A stretch of 46,906 bases of DNA from Nitrospinota bacterium (GTDB taxonomy: Bacteria > Nitrospinota_A > UBA7883 > JACRLM01). The notes beneath the pieces were generated by a model. That model was not told where the DNA came from. It ran no database searches and worked only from the letters and a program-made list of their open reading frames with translations. The translations under genes were made by a program, and so were the position numbers. The stretch is taken from contig JACRLM010000081.1 in NCBI GenBank assembly GCA_016235255.1, forward strand, positions 1 to 46,906, read 5' to 3'. Below, in pieces: positions 7,434-14,914 of this stretch (position 1 is its first letter; the number at the start of each line of letters is the position of its first letter).

Positions 7434-7955
7434 TCACCATGGCGTAGAAGGTTTTATCACTTCCAAGGGAACCGCGCCCCGCTGTTCGACCAAGTAATCG
7501 CAAGCGCTTGAATAGGGATAATGCTCCGGTCTTTCGCAAAGTCTCCAATGGGACGACAGCGGATTATTGTGTATGTACTCGATTTTCTGCAGGAAAAACT
7601 TCCACGTTGTTATTTGTTTTGGGGAATGCGTTTTTCGCCAAAAGTGGGTGTTCCGGTCGCGCTCCTGTACCACAAATCGCGTCAACACAGGATTTCTTTC
7701 CCTGTTCAGGGCGTTAATGATTTCTCTTGCGGTGAATTTATGGAAATCGCGCAGGAAATTCCGAAGAGAACCGCTTTCATCCATGGACACTATCATATGC
7801 AGATGATTAGGCATCAGCACATACGCGTTTAGTCTGATTTCGCCCTTCGCCACCCTGTAGGAGAGGGATTCAAGAATAATAGCCGCCAAATCGGAACGCT
7901 GGAAAAGTTTTATCCAGTGATTTACGGTGGAGGTGATGAAATACATTTGCCGCAT
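7434..7955 (-). CDS. REP-associated tyrosine transposase-like protein (RAYT, Y1_Tnp fold)
   Basis: A single-domain HUH-type protein of the IS200/IS605-related RAYT group, which are thought to mobilise short REP palindromes. Motifs are MYFITSTVNHWIKLF (N-terminal strand), AYVLMPNHLHMIVSMDESGS (the HUH-type His-x-His), the NTHFWRKTHSPKQI block, and the signature KIEYIHNNPL followed by HYPYSSACDY. At the place where many RAYTs carry the nucleophilic Tyr (FW..GYH), this protein reads FWRKTHSP, so the Tyr appears to be absent or relocated. The ATG at 7953-7955 was chosen; a TTG seven codons upstream is possible. It is flanked on both sides by family A REP sequences, the expected context. Confidence 0.88.
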   Translation of the reverse strand: MRQMYFITSTVNHWIKLFQRSDLAAIILESLSYRVAKGEIRLNAYVLMPNHLHMIVSMDESGSLRNFLRDFHKFTAREIINALNRERNPVLTRFVVQERDRNTHFWRKTHSPKQITTWKFFLQKIEYIHNNPLSSHWRLCERPEHYPYSSACDYLVEQRGAVPLEVIKPSTPW

Positions 7956-7993
7956 GGGTAGTATTTTATAGCACAAAAGGAAGGAGTGGTGAA

Positions 7994-8062
7994 CCGTGGT
8001 CAGCGACCACGGGGAAGCGATGGGGAGGGTGAGCAGTCCGTGGTCAGCGACAACGGGGAAGC
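7994..8062. repeat. Two direct family A REP units upstream of the RAYT gene
   Basis: CCGTGGTCAGCGACCACGG followed by GGAAGC at 7994-8018, and a copy with one stem mismatch (GACAACGG) at 8038-8062, both in the same orientation. Each is an 8-bp stem with a 3-base loop. With the array at 7238-7433 they bracket the RAYT gene in inverted orientation. Confidence 0.8.
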
Positions 8063-8086
8063 TGAAAATTGCCGGTGACGCCGACG

Positions 8087-9448
8087 CTACTTAAAATCTT
8101 CAGCGTAGTCCACGCAGCGCATGTCCAGCCGGAACAGGTCGCCGGCCACGCGCCCGATCACCGCCGGGCTTTGCCGCCGGAACCATTCCGCCAGTTCGTT
8201 TGGCCCCATCTCTTTGTGCCGCACCGCCACGGATATCGTCGGGATGTCCATCTCCGGTAACGAGCCGCTCCCGGCGCGGGAGATGTCATCAATCAAAAAC
8301 ACCTCCGCATCGGCCCCTAATCTGGCTTTAAGTATCGCTGTAACCCTCTCCGCGCAACTCCTTATATCGTCAAGACTTCTGGCAAGATGGCGCAACGTGG
8401 GAATGCGTTTGACCGCAGTTTCCGGGTTAAGGTAAAACCGCAACGTCGCCTCCAGCGCGGCGAGGGTCATTTTGCCGCAGCGAAGGGCGCGTTTAAGGTG
8501 GTTCTTGCGGATCAGGGCCACATATTCCTCTTTCCCGGCGATTATCCCCGCCTGAGGCCCGCCCAATAATTTATCGCCGGAGACGGTGACGATGTCCGCC
8601 CCCGCCTCCAGGGTCTCCCGCATGGTGGGCTCATGGGGCAGGCCGAGCAGGGCCAGGTCCACCGCCGCGCCGGAGCCCAAGTCCACCACGTATGGCAGTT
8701 TTTTCGATTTTGCCAGTCCGGAAAGTTCCGCGTCCGAAGGTTGGGTGGTGAATCCGATTATCCTGTAGTTGCTTGAATGGGCGCGCAGGATCATGCCGGT
8801 GTTTTCGTTCACCGCTTCCTCATAGTCTGCAAGGTGGGTCCTGTTTGTCGTCCCCACTTCGCGCAGGATGCATCCGCTTTTCGCCATTATCTCCGGCAGG
8901 CGGAACGATCCGCCGATTTCTATAAGTTCGCCTCGCGATACGATGGCCTCTTTCCCGGCCGCAAGGGTGTTTAGCGTCAGGAGCAGGGCGGCGGCGTTGT
9001 TGTTCACCACTGTGGCGGCTTGCGCGCCGGACAATTCGATTATCAGGTCTTCCGTAAGGTCGTCCCTGTCGCCGCGCGATCCGGCGGCAAGGTCGTATTC
9101 CAGGTTCACGTTTGATATTGCCGCCTCGTATGCCGCCCTGGCCGCTTCTTCGGCCAGCAGCGCCCGGCCAAGGTTTGTGTGCGCCACCACGCCGGAGCAG
9201 TTGATCACTTTTACGACGCGGGGATTGGCGAATTCGTTAACGGCGTTTTGGACTTTGCCGGCCCATCCGTCCATGTGCGCAAGCTCGATTTTAGCGCCGG
9301 AGAGAATTGCGCGGCGGGCCTGGGCCATCACCTTGCGGGCGATGTTGCGCACATGCTCACGTCCATGCGCCTCGATGAGCGGGGCAATGGAGGCGTTTGC
9401 CAGCAATTTGTCTATGGACGGCAAATTTTTGAGGTCGTCTTTGGCCAA
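8087..9448 (-). CDS. selA: L-seryl-tRNA(Sec) selenium transferase
   Basis: A PLP enzyme that converts seryl-tRNA(Sec) to selenocysteyl-tRNA(Sec) using selenophosphate. 453 residues, typical of SelA. Visible are the N-terminal domain (NLPSIDKLLANASIAPLIEA), VVAHTNLGRALLAEEA, EYDLAAGSRGDRDDLTEDLI, the VVNNNAAALLLTLNTLA block, EIGGSFRLPEIM, and the PLP-lysine segment TVSGDKLLGGPQAGIIAGKE. The C-terminus VIGRVAGDLFRLDMR is typical. Its presence implies the organism makes selenoproteins, but neither selB, selC nor selD, nor an evident TGA-interrupted selenoprotein gene, was found in this window. Confidence 0.96.
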   Translation of the reverse strand: MAKDDLKNLPSIDKLLANASIAPLIEAHGREHVRNIARKVMAQARRAILSGAKIELAHMDGWAGKVQNAVNEFANPRVVKVINCSGVVAHTNLGRALLAEEAARAAYEAAISNVNLEYDLAAGSRGDRDDLTEDLIIELSGAQAATVVNNNAAALLLTLNTLAAGKEAIVSRGELIEIGGSFRLPEIMAKSGCILREVGTTNRTHLADYEEAVNENTGMILRAHSSNYRIIGFTTQPSDAELSGLAKSKKLPYVVDLGSGAAVDLALLGLPHEPTMRETLEAGADIVTVSGDKLLGGPQAGIIAGKEEYVALIRKNHLKRALRCGKMTLAALEATLRFYLNPETAVKRIPTLRHLARSLDDIRSCAERVTAILKARLGADAEVFLIDDISRAGSGSLPEMDIPTISVAVRHKEMGPNELAEWFRRQSPAVIGRVAGDLFRLDMRCVDYAEDFK

Positions 9449-9486
9449 GGTTTAAAGTCTCCAGACGAACCGCCGGGCGCTGTTTC

Positions 9487-9598
9487 TTTTTCCCCTCCTT
9501 TATAAGGAGGGGTGGCGGCGCAAGCCGACGGGGTGGTATTCCGATTGAATTATACCCCCTCCCGCCTTCGGCGTACTCCCCCTATAAAGGGGGAGAAA
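9487..9598. repeat. Intergenic family D repeat
   Basis: Begins TTTTCCCCTCCTTTATAAGG (hairpin CCCCTCCTT/AAGGAGGGG), continues through CGCAAGCCG and ends with a second inverted pair CTCCCCCT/AGGGGGAG. Same architecture as the copy embedded in tlyA at 289-398. It lies directly upstream of selA, between selA and the pbp stop. The remainder of 9449-9965 holds only further repeats. Confidence 0.65.
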
Positions 9599-9705
9599 TA
9601 GTTGAGAAGTCCAGGGTGCAATACATTGGACTACAATATACCCTTTGCCGCCAATCGCGGGGAAGCTGAAAAATACCTCGCAAGTAAAGGAAAAAGCGGA
9701 ATTGA

Positions 9706-9775
9706 ACCACAGAGGCACAGAGGTTAAGAAAAAAGAAATATCTTTTCTCTGTGTCTCAGTGTCTCTGTGGTGAAA
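9706..9775. repeat. Family B short palindrome
   Basis: Left arm ACCACAGAGGCACAGAGG, an A-rich 20-base spacer, and right arm TCTCTGTGTCTCAGTGTCTC then TGTGGTGAA. A self-complementary unit of about 70 bases. Similar compact units are at 14504-14571 and within 26609-26757. Confidence 0.7.
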
Positions 9776-9807
9776 AATCTTCCTCTTTCAAAACTTCGAA
9801 TAGGAAT

Positions 9808-9938
9808 CCGTGGTCAGCGACCACGGGGAAGCTAAAACAGCCGACCACGGGGTAGCAACAACAGCCGACCACGGGGTAGCAACAACGATGCCCCCCCGGC
9901 GGCAAACAGGAATCCGTGGTCAGCGACCACGGGGAAGC
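9808..9938. repeat. Family A REP cluster with 24-bp tandem half-units
   Basis: Full REP units (CCGTGGTCAGCGACCACGG then GGAAGC) at 9808-9832 and 9914-9938, same orientation. Between them are two exact 24-base tandem copies of CCGACCACGGGGTAGC plus AACAACAG (9841-9864, with the second at 9865-9888 differing in its last base). They keep only the right half of the palindrome and have GGTAGC instead of GGAAGC. Confidence 0.75.
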
Positions 9939-9965
9939 TGAATTGTAACTCCATATCAAATCACG

Positions 9966-11849
9966 TCACCTGTTTTCCTTCTGCGTGTTTTCCTTGTGCG
10001 CGGCGGGGCATGTCTCCATAGGCTCGGTCCCGGCTATGAAAACCTCCGTTGCGGCATGGGGGCACAGGGGCGTGGCAAGTTTGCCCGTTTCGAGGTCTAT
10101 TACGCGCTCGACCAGCCCCGCCGGTCTTTCAAATTCGCGGGCCGGTACGGTTTTGAGCGCTTCGGCCATGAACTTCGTCCATATGGCCCCGGCGCTGCCA
10201 CTTTGGCCATTTCGTGTCCATACCGCAACGGCGATATCGCGGGTGAATCCGGCGAACCATTCGCCGCCGTCCGGAGCGCTTCCGCCAAAAGCGGCGATGT
10301 TGGCGCCAAGCTCTGGAATCCGTTTGAACGCGCCGTGACCAGCCGCGCCAGTAAGCATGTCCGTCAATAAATACACCGCCTGAGGCTTTACCGCGTCGGC
10401 GATCCGCGGCTGGCGCTCCTCCAACGTGGAGCCTTCGGAGGTGGCCGCGCGGCTTATGTAATACGGCTCCACTTTCAGCCCGTTGTCCGCCAGCGCGGCG
10501 CATGCACTGGCGATTTCCATTGGCGAAACCTTGCCCGCCGTAACCTCCTCAGGGTCTGCGGGAGCATGGAATCCAAGCCTCTCCATAAGCTCCACAACGG
10601 CGTTCGCCCCGGCCTTGTCCAGCAGTTTTGTGGTGGCGGCGTTGTTTGAATTCTCCAGCGCCGCGCGAAGCGTGACCGGGCCCTCATCCCCCTCCAGCAT
10701 GTCCGCCGGGGTGAAGCCGGACTCGATGGCGGCAAGGTAGATGAAAGGTGAGATAGCGCTTCCCGCCGCCCCAGCGGCATGCGTTGCGAGGTTTTGCGGG
10801 GACGATTTATAGTCAATCCCCCCCACCATCGCCAGAATCGCCCCGTCCTCCGGCCTGATAGCGGCTATGGCGCCCTCCATCGGGGGCGCCTTGCGGGATT
10901 TTTGCGAAGCGGCGGCGGCCATCGCTTCTTGCGCCGTCTTTTGCAGGGCGGGGGAGAGCGATGTTTTCACGGTCAGCCCGCCACGGTACACGATGTCGGC
11001 CCCGTATGTCTGTTCAAGGTAAACCTTCACTTCGTCAATGAAATAAGGGGCCAGCCCCCCCGGAGATTTGAGCGGGACTATTTTCAATGGCTCGGCATTG
11101 GCGGCGGACTCCATGGCGGGGGTGATAAGCCCCTCGTCGCGCATGCGGCCCAGCGCAACGGCCCTGCGTTTCACCGCCGCGTCGTAATTGACGTGGGGGG
11201 AGTATTCCGACGGGGCGCGCAGAAGACCGGCGAGCATGGCCGACTCCCCCAGTGAAAGCCGGGCGGCAGGTCTGCCGAAATAGGTCATGGCCGCCGCCTC
11301 GAACCCGTACGAGCCGGAGCCCAGGAACACCATGTTCACATACAGCTCCAGAATCTCCGCCTTGGCGTACTGCTTCTCTATCTGGATGGCAAGCAGCGCC
11401 TCCTTGATCTTCCTGATGACGCTTTTTTCAGAAGTCAGGAAAAGGGTCTTTGCCAGCTGCTGGGTGATGGTGGAGCCCCCCTGGGCTTTTCGCCCCTCGC
11501 GGATGTCCACATACAGCGCGCGCGCAACGCTCATGTAACGTATCCCGTGATGGCGGAAAAAGGCGCTGTCCTCCGTGGCCACGATGGCTTCCGCAAGGGT
11601 CTTGGGGATGGCGGAGTAGGGTATCCAAATCCTTTTTTCGCGGTATATCTCCCCGGCGGGGGAGCCGTCCGCAGCCAGGATTTTTGTGACCACGTCCGCC
11701 TTGCGGTCCTTTAACTCCATTATCTCCGGCAGGTCGTGGTACATCGCGGCGGTGAAGCCGGAGACAGCGCCGGACAAGGCCGCCATCACAAAAAGTATTA
11801 TCGAGAAATACGGCCGCCGCCTGAAAAAGGCGGGGAGGGGAAGGTTCAT
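9966..11849 (-). CDS. Class A penicillin-binding protein with degenerate transpeptidase domain
   Basis: A bitopic inner-membrane murein synthase of PBP1A type. One transmembrane helix (about residues 15-36) is followed by an intact GT51 glycosyltransferase: ATEDSAFFRHHG with catalytic Glu93, GGSTITQQLAKTLFL (124-138), and ELYVNMVFLGSGSYGFEAA. The transpeptidase domain (about 325-600) keeps its framework (AIAAIRPEDGAILAMVGG, PFIYLAAIESGFTPAD, ENSNNAATTKL with S-N-N at 401-403, WFAGFTRDIAVAVW). However, the SxxK motif reads SAIS (364-367; Lys replaced by Ser) and the KTG box reads FGG (521-523). It probably polymerises glycan but does not crosslink. At 627 residues it is shorter than many PBP1A proteins. 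Overlaps the upstream SDR gene by 4 bases. Confidence 0.9.
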   Translation of the reverse strand: MNLPLPAFFRRRPYFSIILFVMAALSGAVSGFTAAMYHDLPEIMELKDRKADVVTKILAADGSPAGEIYREKRIWIPYSAIPKTLAEAIVATEDSAFFRHHGIRYMSVARALYVDIREGRKAQGGSTITQQLAKTLFLTSEKSVIRKIKEALLAIQIEKQYAKAEILELYVNMVFLGSGSYGFEAAAMTYFGRPAARLSLGESAMLAGLLRAPSEYSPHVNYDAAVKRRAVALGRMRDEGLITPAMESAANAEPLKIVPLKSPGGLAPYFIDEVKVYLEQTYGADIVYRGGLTVKTSLSPALQKTAQEAMAAAASQKSRKAPPMEGAIAAIRPEDGAILAMVGGIDYKSSPQNLATHAAGAAGSAISPFIYLAAIESGFTPADMLEGDEGPVTLRAALENSNNAATTKLLDKAGANAVVELMERLGFHAPADPEEVTAGKVSPMEIASACAALADNGLKVEPYYISRAATSEGSTLEERQPRIADAVKPQAVYLLTDMLTGAAGHGAFKRIPELGANIAAFGGSAPDGGEWFAGFTRDIAVAVWTRNGQSGSAGAIWTKFMAEALKTVPAREFERPAGLVERVIDLETGKLATPLCPHAATEVFIAGTEPMETCPAAHKENTQKENR

Positions 11850-12589
11850 ATGGTCAGCGATCTGCCGCCGTCCACCACGATGGTGTGGCCGGTGATATAG
11901 TCCGCCTGGGCCAGGAACAGGACTGTGCGGGCGATATCTTCCGGATCGCCGAACCGGCGCAATGGGATGCGGGCGAGGATGCGTTCGATCACCTCCGGAC
12001 TCTCTCCCCCCACAGGCTCCATAATGGCGCCCGGCGCGACGGCGTTAACAAGGATGTCCGGCGCAAGCTCCACGGCAAGCTGCCTTGTCAGCGACTTCAA
12101 TCCGGCCTTGGAGACGGCGTATGGGGTGAAATCTTTTTTTGTGAAATCGGCGTAAACGTCCACCATATTGATTATCCTGCCCGGTTTGGACTTGCGTAAT
12201 AACTCCGCCGCCGCCAGCGAAAGCAGGGCGGGAGCCTTTATGTGGATGGCGTTGAACCTGTCGAACGACTCGCCGGTGATCTGGGCGATGGGGGTCTTTG
12301 CGAACACGGAAGCGTTGTTCACCACTACGTCCAACCGGCCGAAAGTATCTGCCACCCGGCGCGGCAGGGCGCCGATTTCATCTTCCCGCGACAACTGCGC
12401 CTTGAATATTGCGGCGGCGCCTTTGCCGCTGGCCGTTTCTATTTCATCCTTGAGCGCGATGGCCTCTGTTTCGGACGACGAATAGTGGATGGCAACACAG
12501 TACCCGGCCTTCGCGAAGGCGAGGGACGTTGCCCGGCCAAGCCTTTTGGCGGCGCCTGTTATGAGGACTGTCTTGCGGTGGTTGTCCAT
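11846..12589 (-). CDS. Short-chain dehydrogenase/reductase (pteridine-reductase-like or FabG-like)
   Basis: 247-residue NAD(P)-dependent SDR. The nucleotide-binding glycine motif is TGAAKRLGRATSLAFAKAGY at about residues 11-30; the Lys-Arg in TGAAKRLG is reminiscent of pteridine reductases (FolM/PTR1) and other NADPH users. NNASVFAKT marks strand 4. The catalytic Tyr and Lys are in PYAVSKAGLKSL (about 156-167), and VNAVAPGAI and ITGHTIVVDGG close the fold. The substrate is not determined. Its stop overlaps the start of the penicillin-binding protein gene, so the two form one unit. Confidence 0.9.
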   Translation of the reverse strand: MDNHRKTVLITGAAKRLGRATSLAFAKAGYCVAIHYSSSETEAIALKDEIETASGKGAAAIFKAQLSREDEIGALPRRVADTFGRLDVVVNNASVFAKTPIAQITGESFDRFNAIHIKAPALLSLAAAELLRKSKPGRIINMVDVYADFTKKDFTPYAVSKAGLKSLTRQLAVELAPDILVNAVAPGAIMEPVGGESPEVIERILARIPLRRFGDPEDIARTVLFLAQADYITGHTIVVDGGRSLTI

Positions 12590-12678
12590 GGCTGGATGTT
12601 ATCACAAGTGGCGCGGTTGGCGGCTTCCGGGATGGATGTATGCTCCGGGATTAGTCCCGGGGCCAATGCGATTTTCCT

Positions 12679-12707
12679 TTTACTGTACGCCTCCCATTTA
12701 TTACAAT
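12679..12707 (+). promoter_or_regulatory. Candidate sigma-70 promoter for the deoxyhypusine-synthase-like gene
   Basis: TTTACT (12679-12684), a 17-base spacer, then TACAAT (12702-12707). It lies 59 bases upstream of the ATG at 12767, in the divergent gap with the SDR gene. Prediction from consensus only. Confidence 0.4.
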
Positions 12708-12766
12708 GAAAAATTGTTTGAAGAATCGATGTTACACAAGGCGCAATCAGCTTTAGAGGCTTTTCG

Positions 12767-13855
12767 ATGAAAGAGACTTTTGACAAGGGGCCCAGGATAA
12801 CCGCCGGCAAAATCCAGAAGGGGATCGCCGTTGACGAATTGATAGACAGGTTTTTCAACGCCTACAACGCCGCCAGGCTGGCGGAGGCGTGCAGGCTGCT
12901 GGAGAAAAAGGTGCTGTCCACGGAGACGGTGCTGGGCGTGTCGCTCACCGGTGCGCTCACCCCGGCGGGGCTTGGCACCTCGTCGCTTGTGACGTGGATA
13001 GAGAACGGGTGGATAGACTACCTTGTCACCACCGGGGCCAACCTCTATCACGACCTGCATTTCGGGCTTAACCTGCCGCTGCACAAGCACACCCCCTTCG
13101 TGGACGACAGGGAACTGCGAAAGCACGGCGTGATACGGATATACGACATCGTTTTCGATTTCGATGTGCTGGCAAAGTCGGACAAATACCTGTTCCACAT
13201 CCTGGCCCAGCCGGAGTTCAAGCGAAAGCTCGGCTCGGCGGAGCTGCATTACCTTATCGGCAAATACGTGGACGCCACGGAAAAAGAGACCGGAAGCGTG
13301 GGCAAGACCATACTGGCCGCCGCGTACAGGAACGCGGTGCCGGTGTTCTGCCCGTCGCCGGGGGACTCCACCATCGGCCTGAACGCCGCCGCGCTGGAGC
13401 TCACCGAAGCCGGGCTTGAGATGGACCCTGTGCGCGACGTGAACGAGTCCACCTCCATCGCCCTGCACGCAAAGCGGAGCGGCACATCCGGCGTTCTGAT
13501 ATTCGGCGGCGGCAGCCCGAAAAATTTCATGCTGCAGACCATCCCGCTGCTCGACGAGATTATGGAGATACACGTGGCCGGGCACGACTATTTCATCCAG
13601 ATAACAGACGCCCGGCCGGACACCGGCGGGCTTTCCGGCGCCACGCCGCACGAGGCGGTGAGCTGGGGCAAAGTCAATCCGGAAATGATACCCGACACCG
13701 TGGTGGGATATATGGACAGCACCATCGCCATCCCGCTGATGACCGCGTATTTGTTAAACAGGGTGGCTCCGCGCAAACCCAAGCGGCTTTACGAGCGCCG
13801 CGAAGAACTTTACAGGAAGCTTGCCGCCGAATATGAAGCGGCCAGAAAGGGCTGA
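12767..13855 (+). CDS. Deoxyhypusine synthase-family enzyme (bacterial polyamine-type)
   Basis: 362-residue NAD-dependent aminobutyl-transferase of the deoxyhypusine synthase family. Motifs are LGVSLTGALTPAGLG (about 56-70), the NAD-binding VTTGANLYHDLHF (about 88-100), FCPSPGDSTIGLNAA (about 194-208), and the active-site lysine segment IFGGGSPKNFMLQ with Lys252. DARPDTGGLSGATPHEAVSWGK near residues 285-305 is also typical. Bacteria lack eIF5A, so such homologues are generally assigned to polyamine metabolism (for example homospermidine-like synthesis); the exact substrates cannot be read here. A pyruvoyl arginine decarboxylase elsewhere in the window (26762-27304) could supply agmatine. The start is at the first ATG after a candidate promoter. 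Confidence 0.9.
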   Translation: MKETFDKGPRITAGKIQKGIAVDELIDRFFNAYNAARLAEACRLLEKKVLSTETVLGVSLTGALTPAGLGTSSLVTWIENGWIDYLVTTGANLYHDLHFGLNLPLHKHTPFVDDRELRKHGVIRIYDIVFDFDVLAKSDKYLFHILAQPEFKRKLGSAELHYLIGKYVDATEKETGSVGKTILAAAYRNAVPVFCPSPGDSTIGLNAAALELTEAGLEMDPVRDVNESTSIALHAKRSGTSGVLIFGGGSPKNFMLQTIPLLDEIMEIHVAGHDYFIQITDARPDTGGLSGATPHEAVSWGKVNPEMIPDTVVGYMDSTIAIPLMTAYLLNRVAPRKPKRLYERREELYRKLAAEYEAARKG

Positions 13856-13865
13856 CGCAATATAT

Positions 13866-14489
13866 ATGAAGTACCAAGCGACGTTGCGGCTTATGGCAAT
13901 TATCGCCCTGCCGCTATTGGCCGCGTGCCAGGACCATCATTTCGTGCCTTACGACAAGATGAAGCCGCTGGAAGCGCCAAAACCGATGACCGAGGAGCAG
14001 AAGAAAGCCGCCGCCGAGCAGGCGCGGCAATCCGCCCAACAGGCCCCGCAGGCCCCGCTGGCTCCCATGCAGCAGGCCCCGCAGGCCTCGCAGGCCCCGC
14101 AGGCTCCGGCCCAGCAGGGCTATGGAGCCCCGCCGGTGGCGATGGAGGCGGTGACAATCGTGTCCGGGAGGGTGGAGCTTTCGGCGTCGGTTGGAAAACC
14201 GGAGCCGGGCTGGGCGCTGTATGTCGTCGTCCGCCCGCCGGAAGGAGGGCCGCCATTGGCCGCCAAACGGCTCGACAAGGTGAGTTTCCCTGTTGAATTC
14301 GCCGTTACCACGCGCGATGCGATGATGGGGGAGGTGAAGCCCGGCATGCCCGTTTCCGTGGAGGCCGTGTACGATTCCGACGGCGACCCGATCAGCAAAG
14401 ACCCGAAGGACCTTTTCGGCAAGGGGAAGGAGACGGTGAAAGCCGGCTCGGGGAAGACGGTGATAGTTTTGGGGAAGAGGGGAAAATAA
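13866..14489 (+). CDS. Lipoprotein with CcmI/CycH-like C-terminal domain
   Basis: The ATG at 13866 begins MKYQATLRLMAIIALPLLAAC, a lipoprotein signal peptide with lipobox LAAC (Cys21), so the mature protein is probably membrane-anchored in the periplasm. Residues about 40-90 are a low-complexity linker rich in Q, A and P with repeated QAPQA units. The C-terminal part (VSGRVELSASVGKPEPG, LYVVVRPPEGGPPLAAKRL, FPVEFAVTTRDAMMGEVKPG) resembles the C-terminal domain of the cytochrome c maturation protein CcmI and of TPR proteins of nitrite reductase assembly. A haem-protein assembly role is inference. Follows the deoxyhypusine-synthase-like gene after 10 bases. Confidence 0.75.
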   Translation: MKYQATLRLMAIIALPLLAACQDHHFVPYDKMKPLEAPKPMTEEQKKAAAEQARQSAQQAPQAPLAPMQQAPQASQAPQAPAQQGYGAPPVAMEAVTIVSGRVELSASVGKPEPGWALYVVVRPPEGGPPLAAKRLDKVSFPVEFAVTTRDAMMGEVKPGMPVSVEAVYDSDGDPISKDPKDLFGKGKETVKAGSGKTVIVLGKRGK

Positions 14490-14503
14490 ATCAGGATGAA
14501 TTG

Positions 14504-14819
14504 ACCACAGAGACACAGAGGCGCAGAGAAAAGGAAATATTTCTCCGTGCCTCTGTGCCTCAGTGGTGAAAAATCCTCATTTGCCGCTTACCGTGGTGTT
14601 TGAGCGCAAAGCGCGTCACCCCGGACTCCTGGAAGACTGCGGAGTGAAGAACACCCCGCAGAGCGGTAAGAACCGTGGTCAGGCGACCACGGGGAAGCGG
14701 GTAAATGCCATTGGATCAGGGGCAGTGTCCACAGCTTGTCATTCTGCGCGATAGCGAAGAATCCACTTTGAAAAAATATCGAAACTATAGGGAGACGCTT
14801 CGCGTTGCTCAGCATGACA
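14504..14819. repeat. Mixed repeat cluster between lipoprotein and exbB genes
   Basis: 14504-14571 is a compact family B palindrome (ACCACAGAGACACAGAGG to CTCAGTGGTGAA). 14618-14660 has family E-like strings (CACCCCGGACTCC, GTGAAGAACACCCCGC). 14673-14698 is a full family A REP (CCGTGGTCAGGCGACCACGG then GGAAGC). 14738-14819 is a family C unit (GTCATTCTGCGCGATAGCG to GCTCAGCATGACAG). No gene was found in 14490-14914. Confidence 0.7.
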
Positions 14820-14914
14820 GCCAAAAGTAAACTGAGCCACTTCCGGATTAAAAGCCAACTCTCCACTAAAAAATCCGCAACGCGCCCCCGTCCGGATGTG
14901 ATATAAATTCCGCC

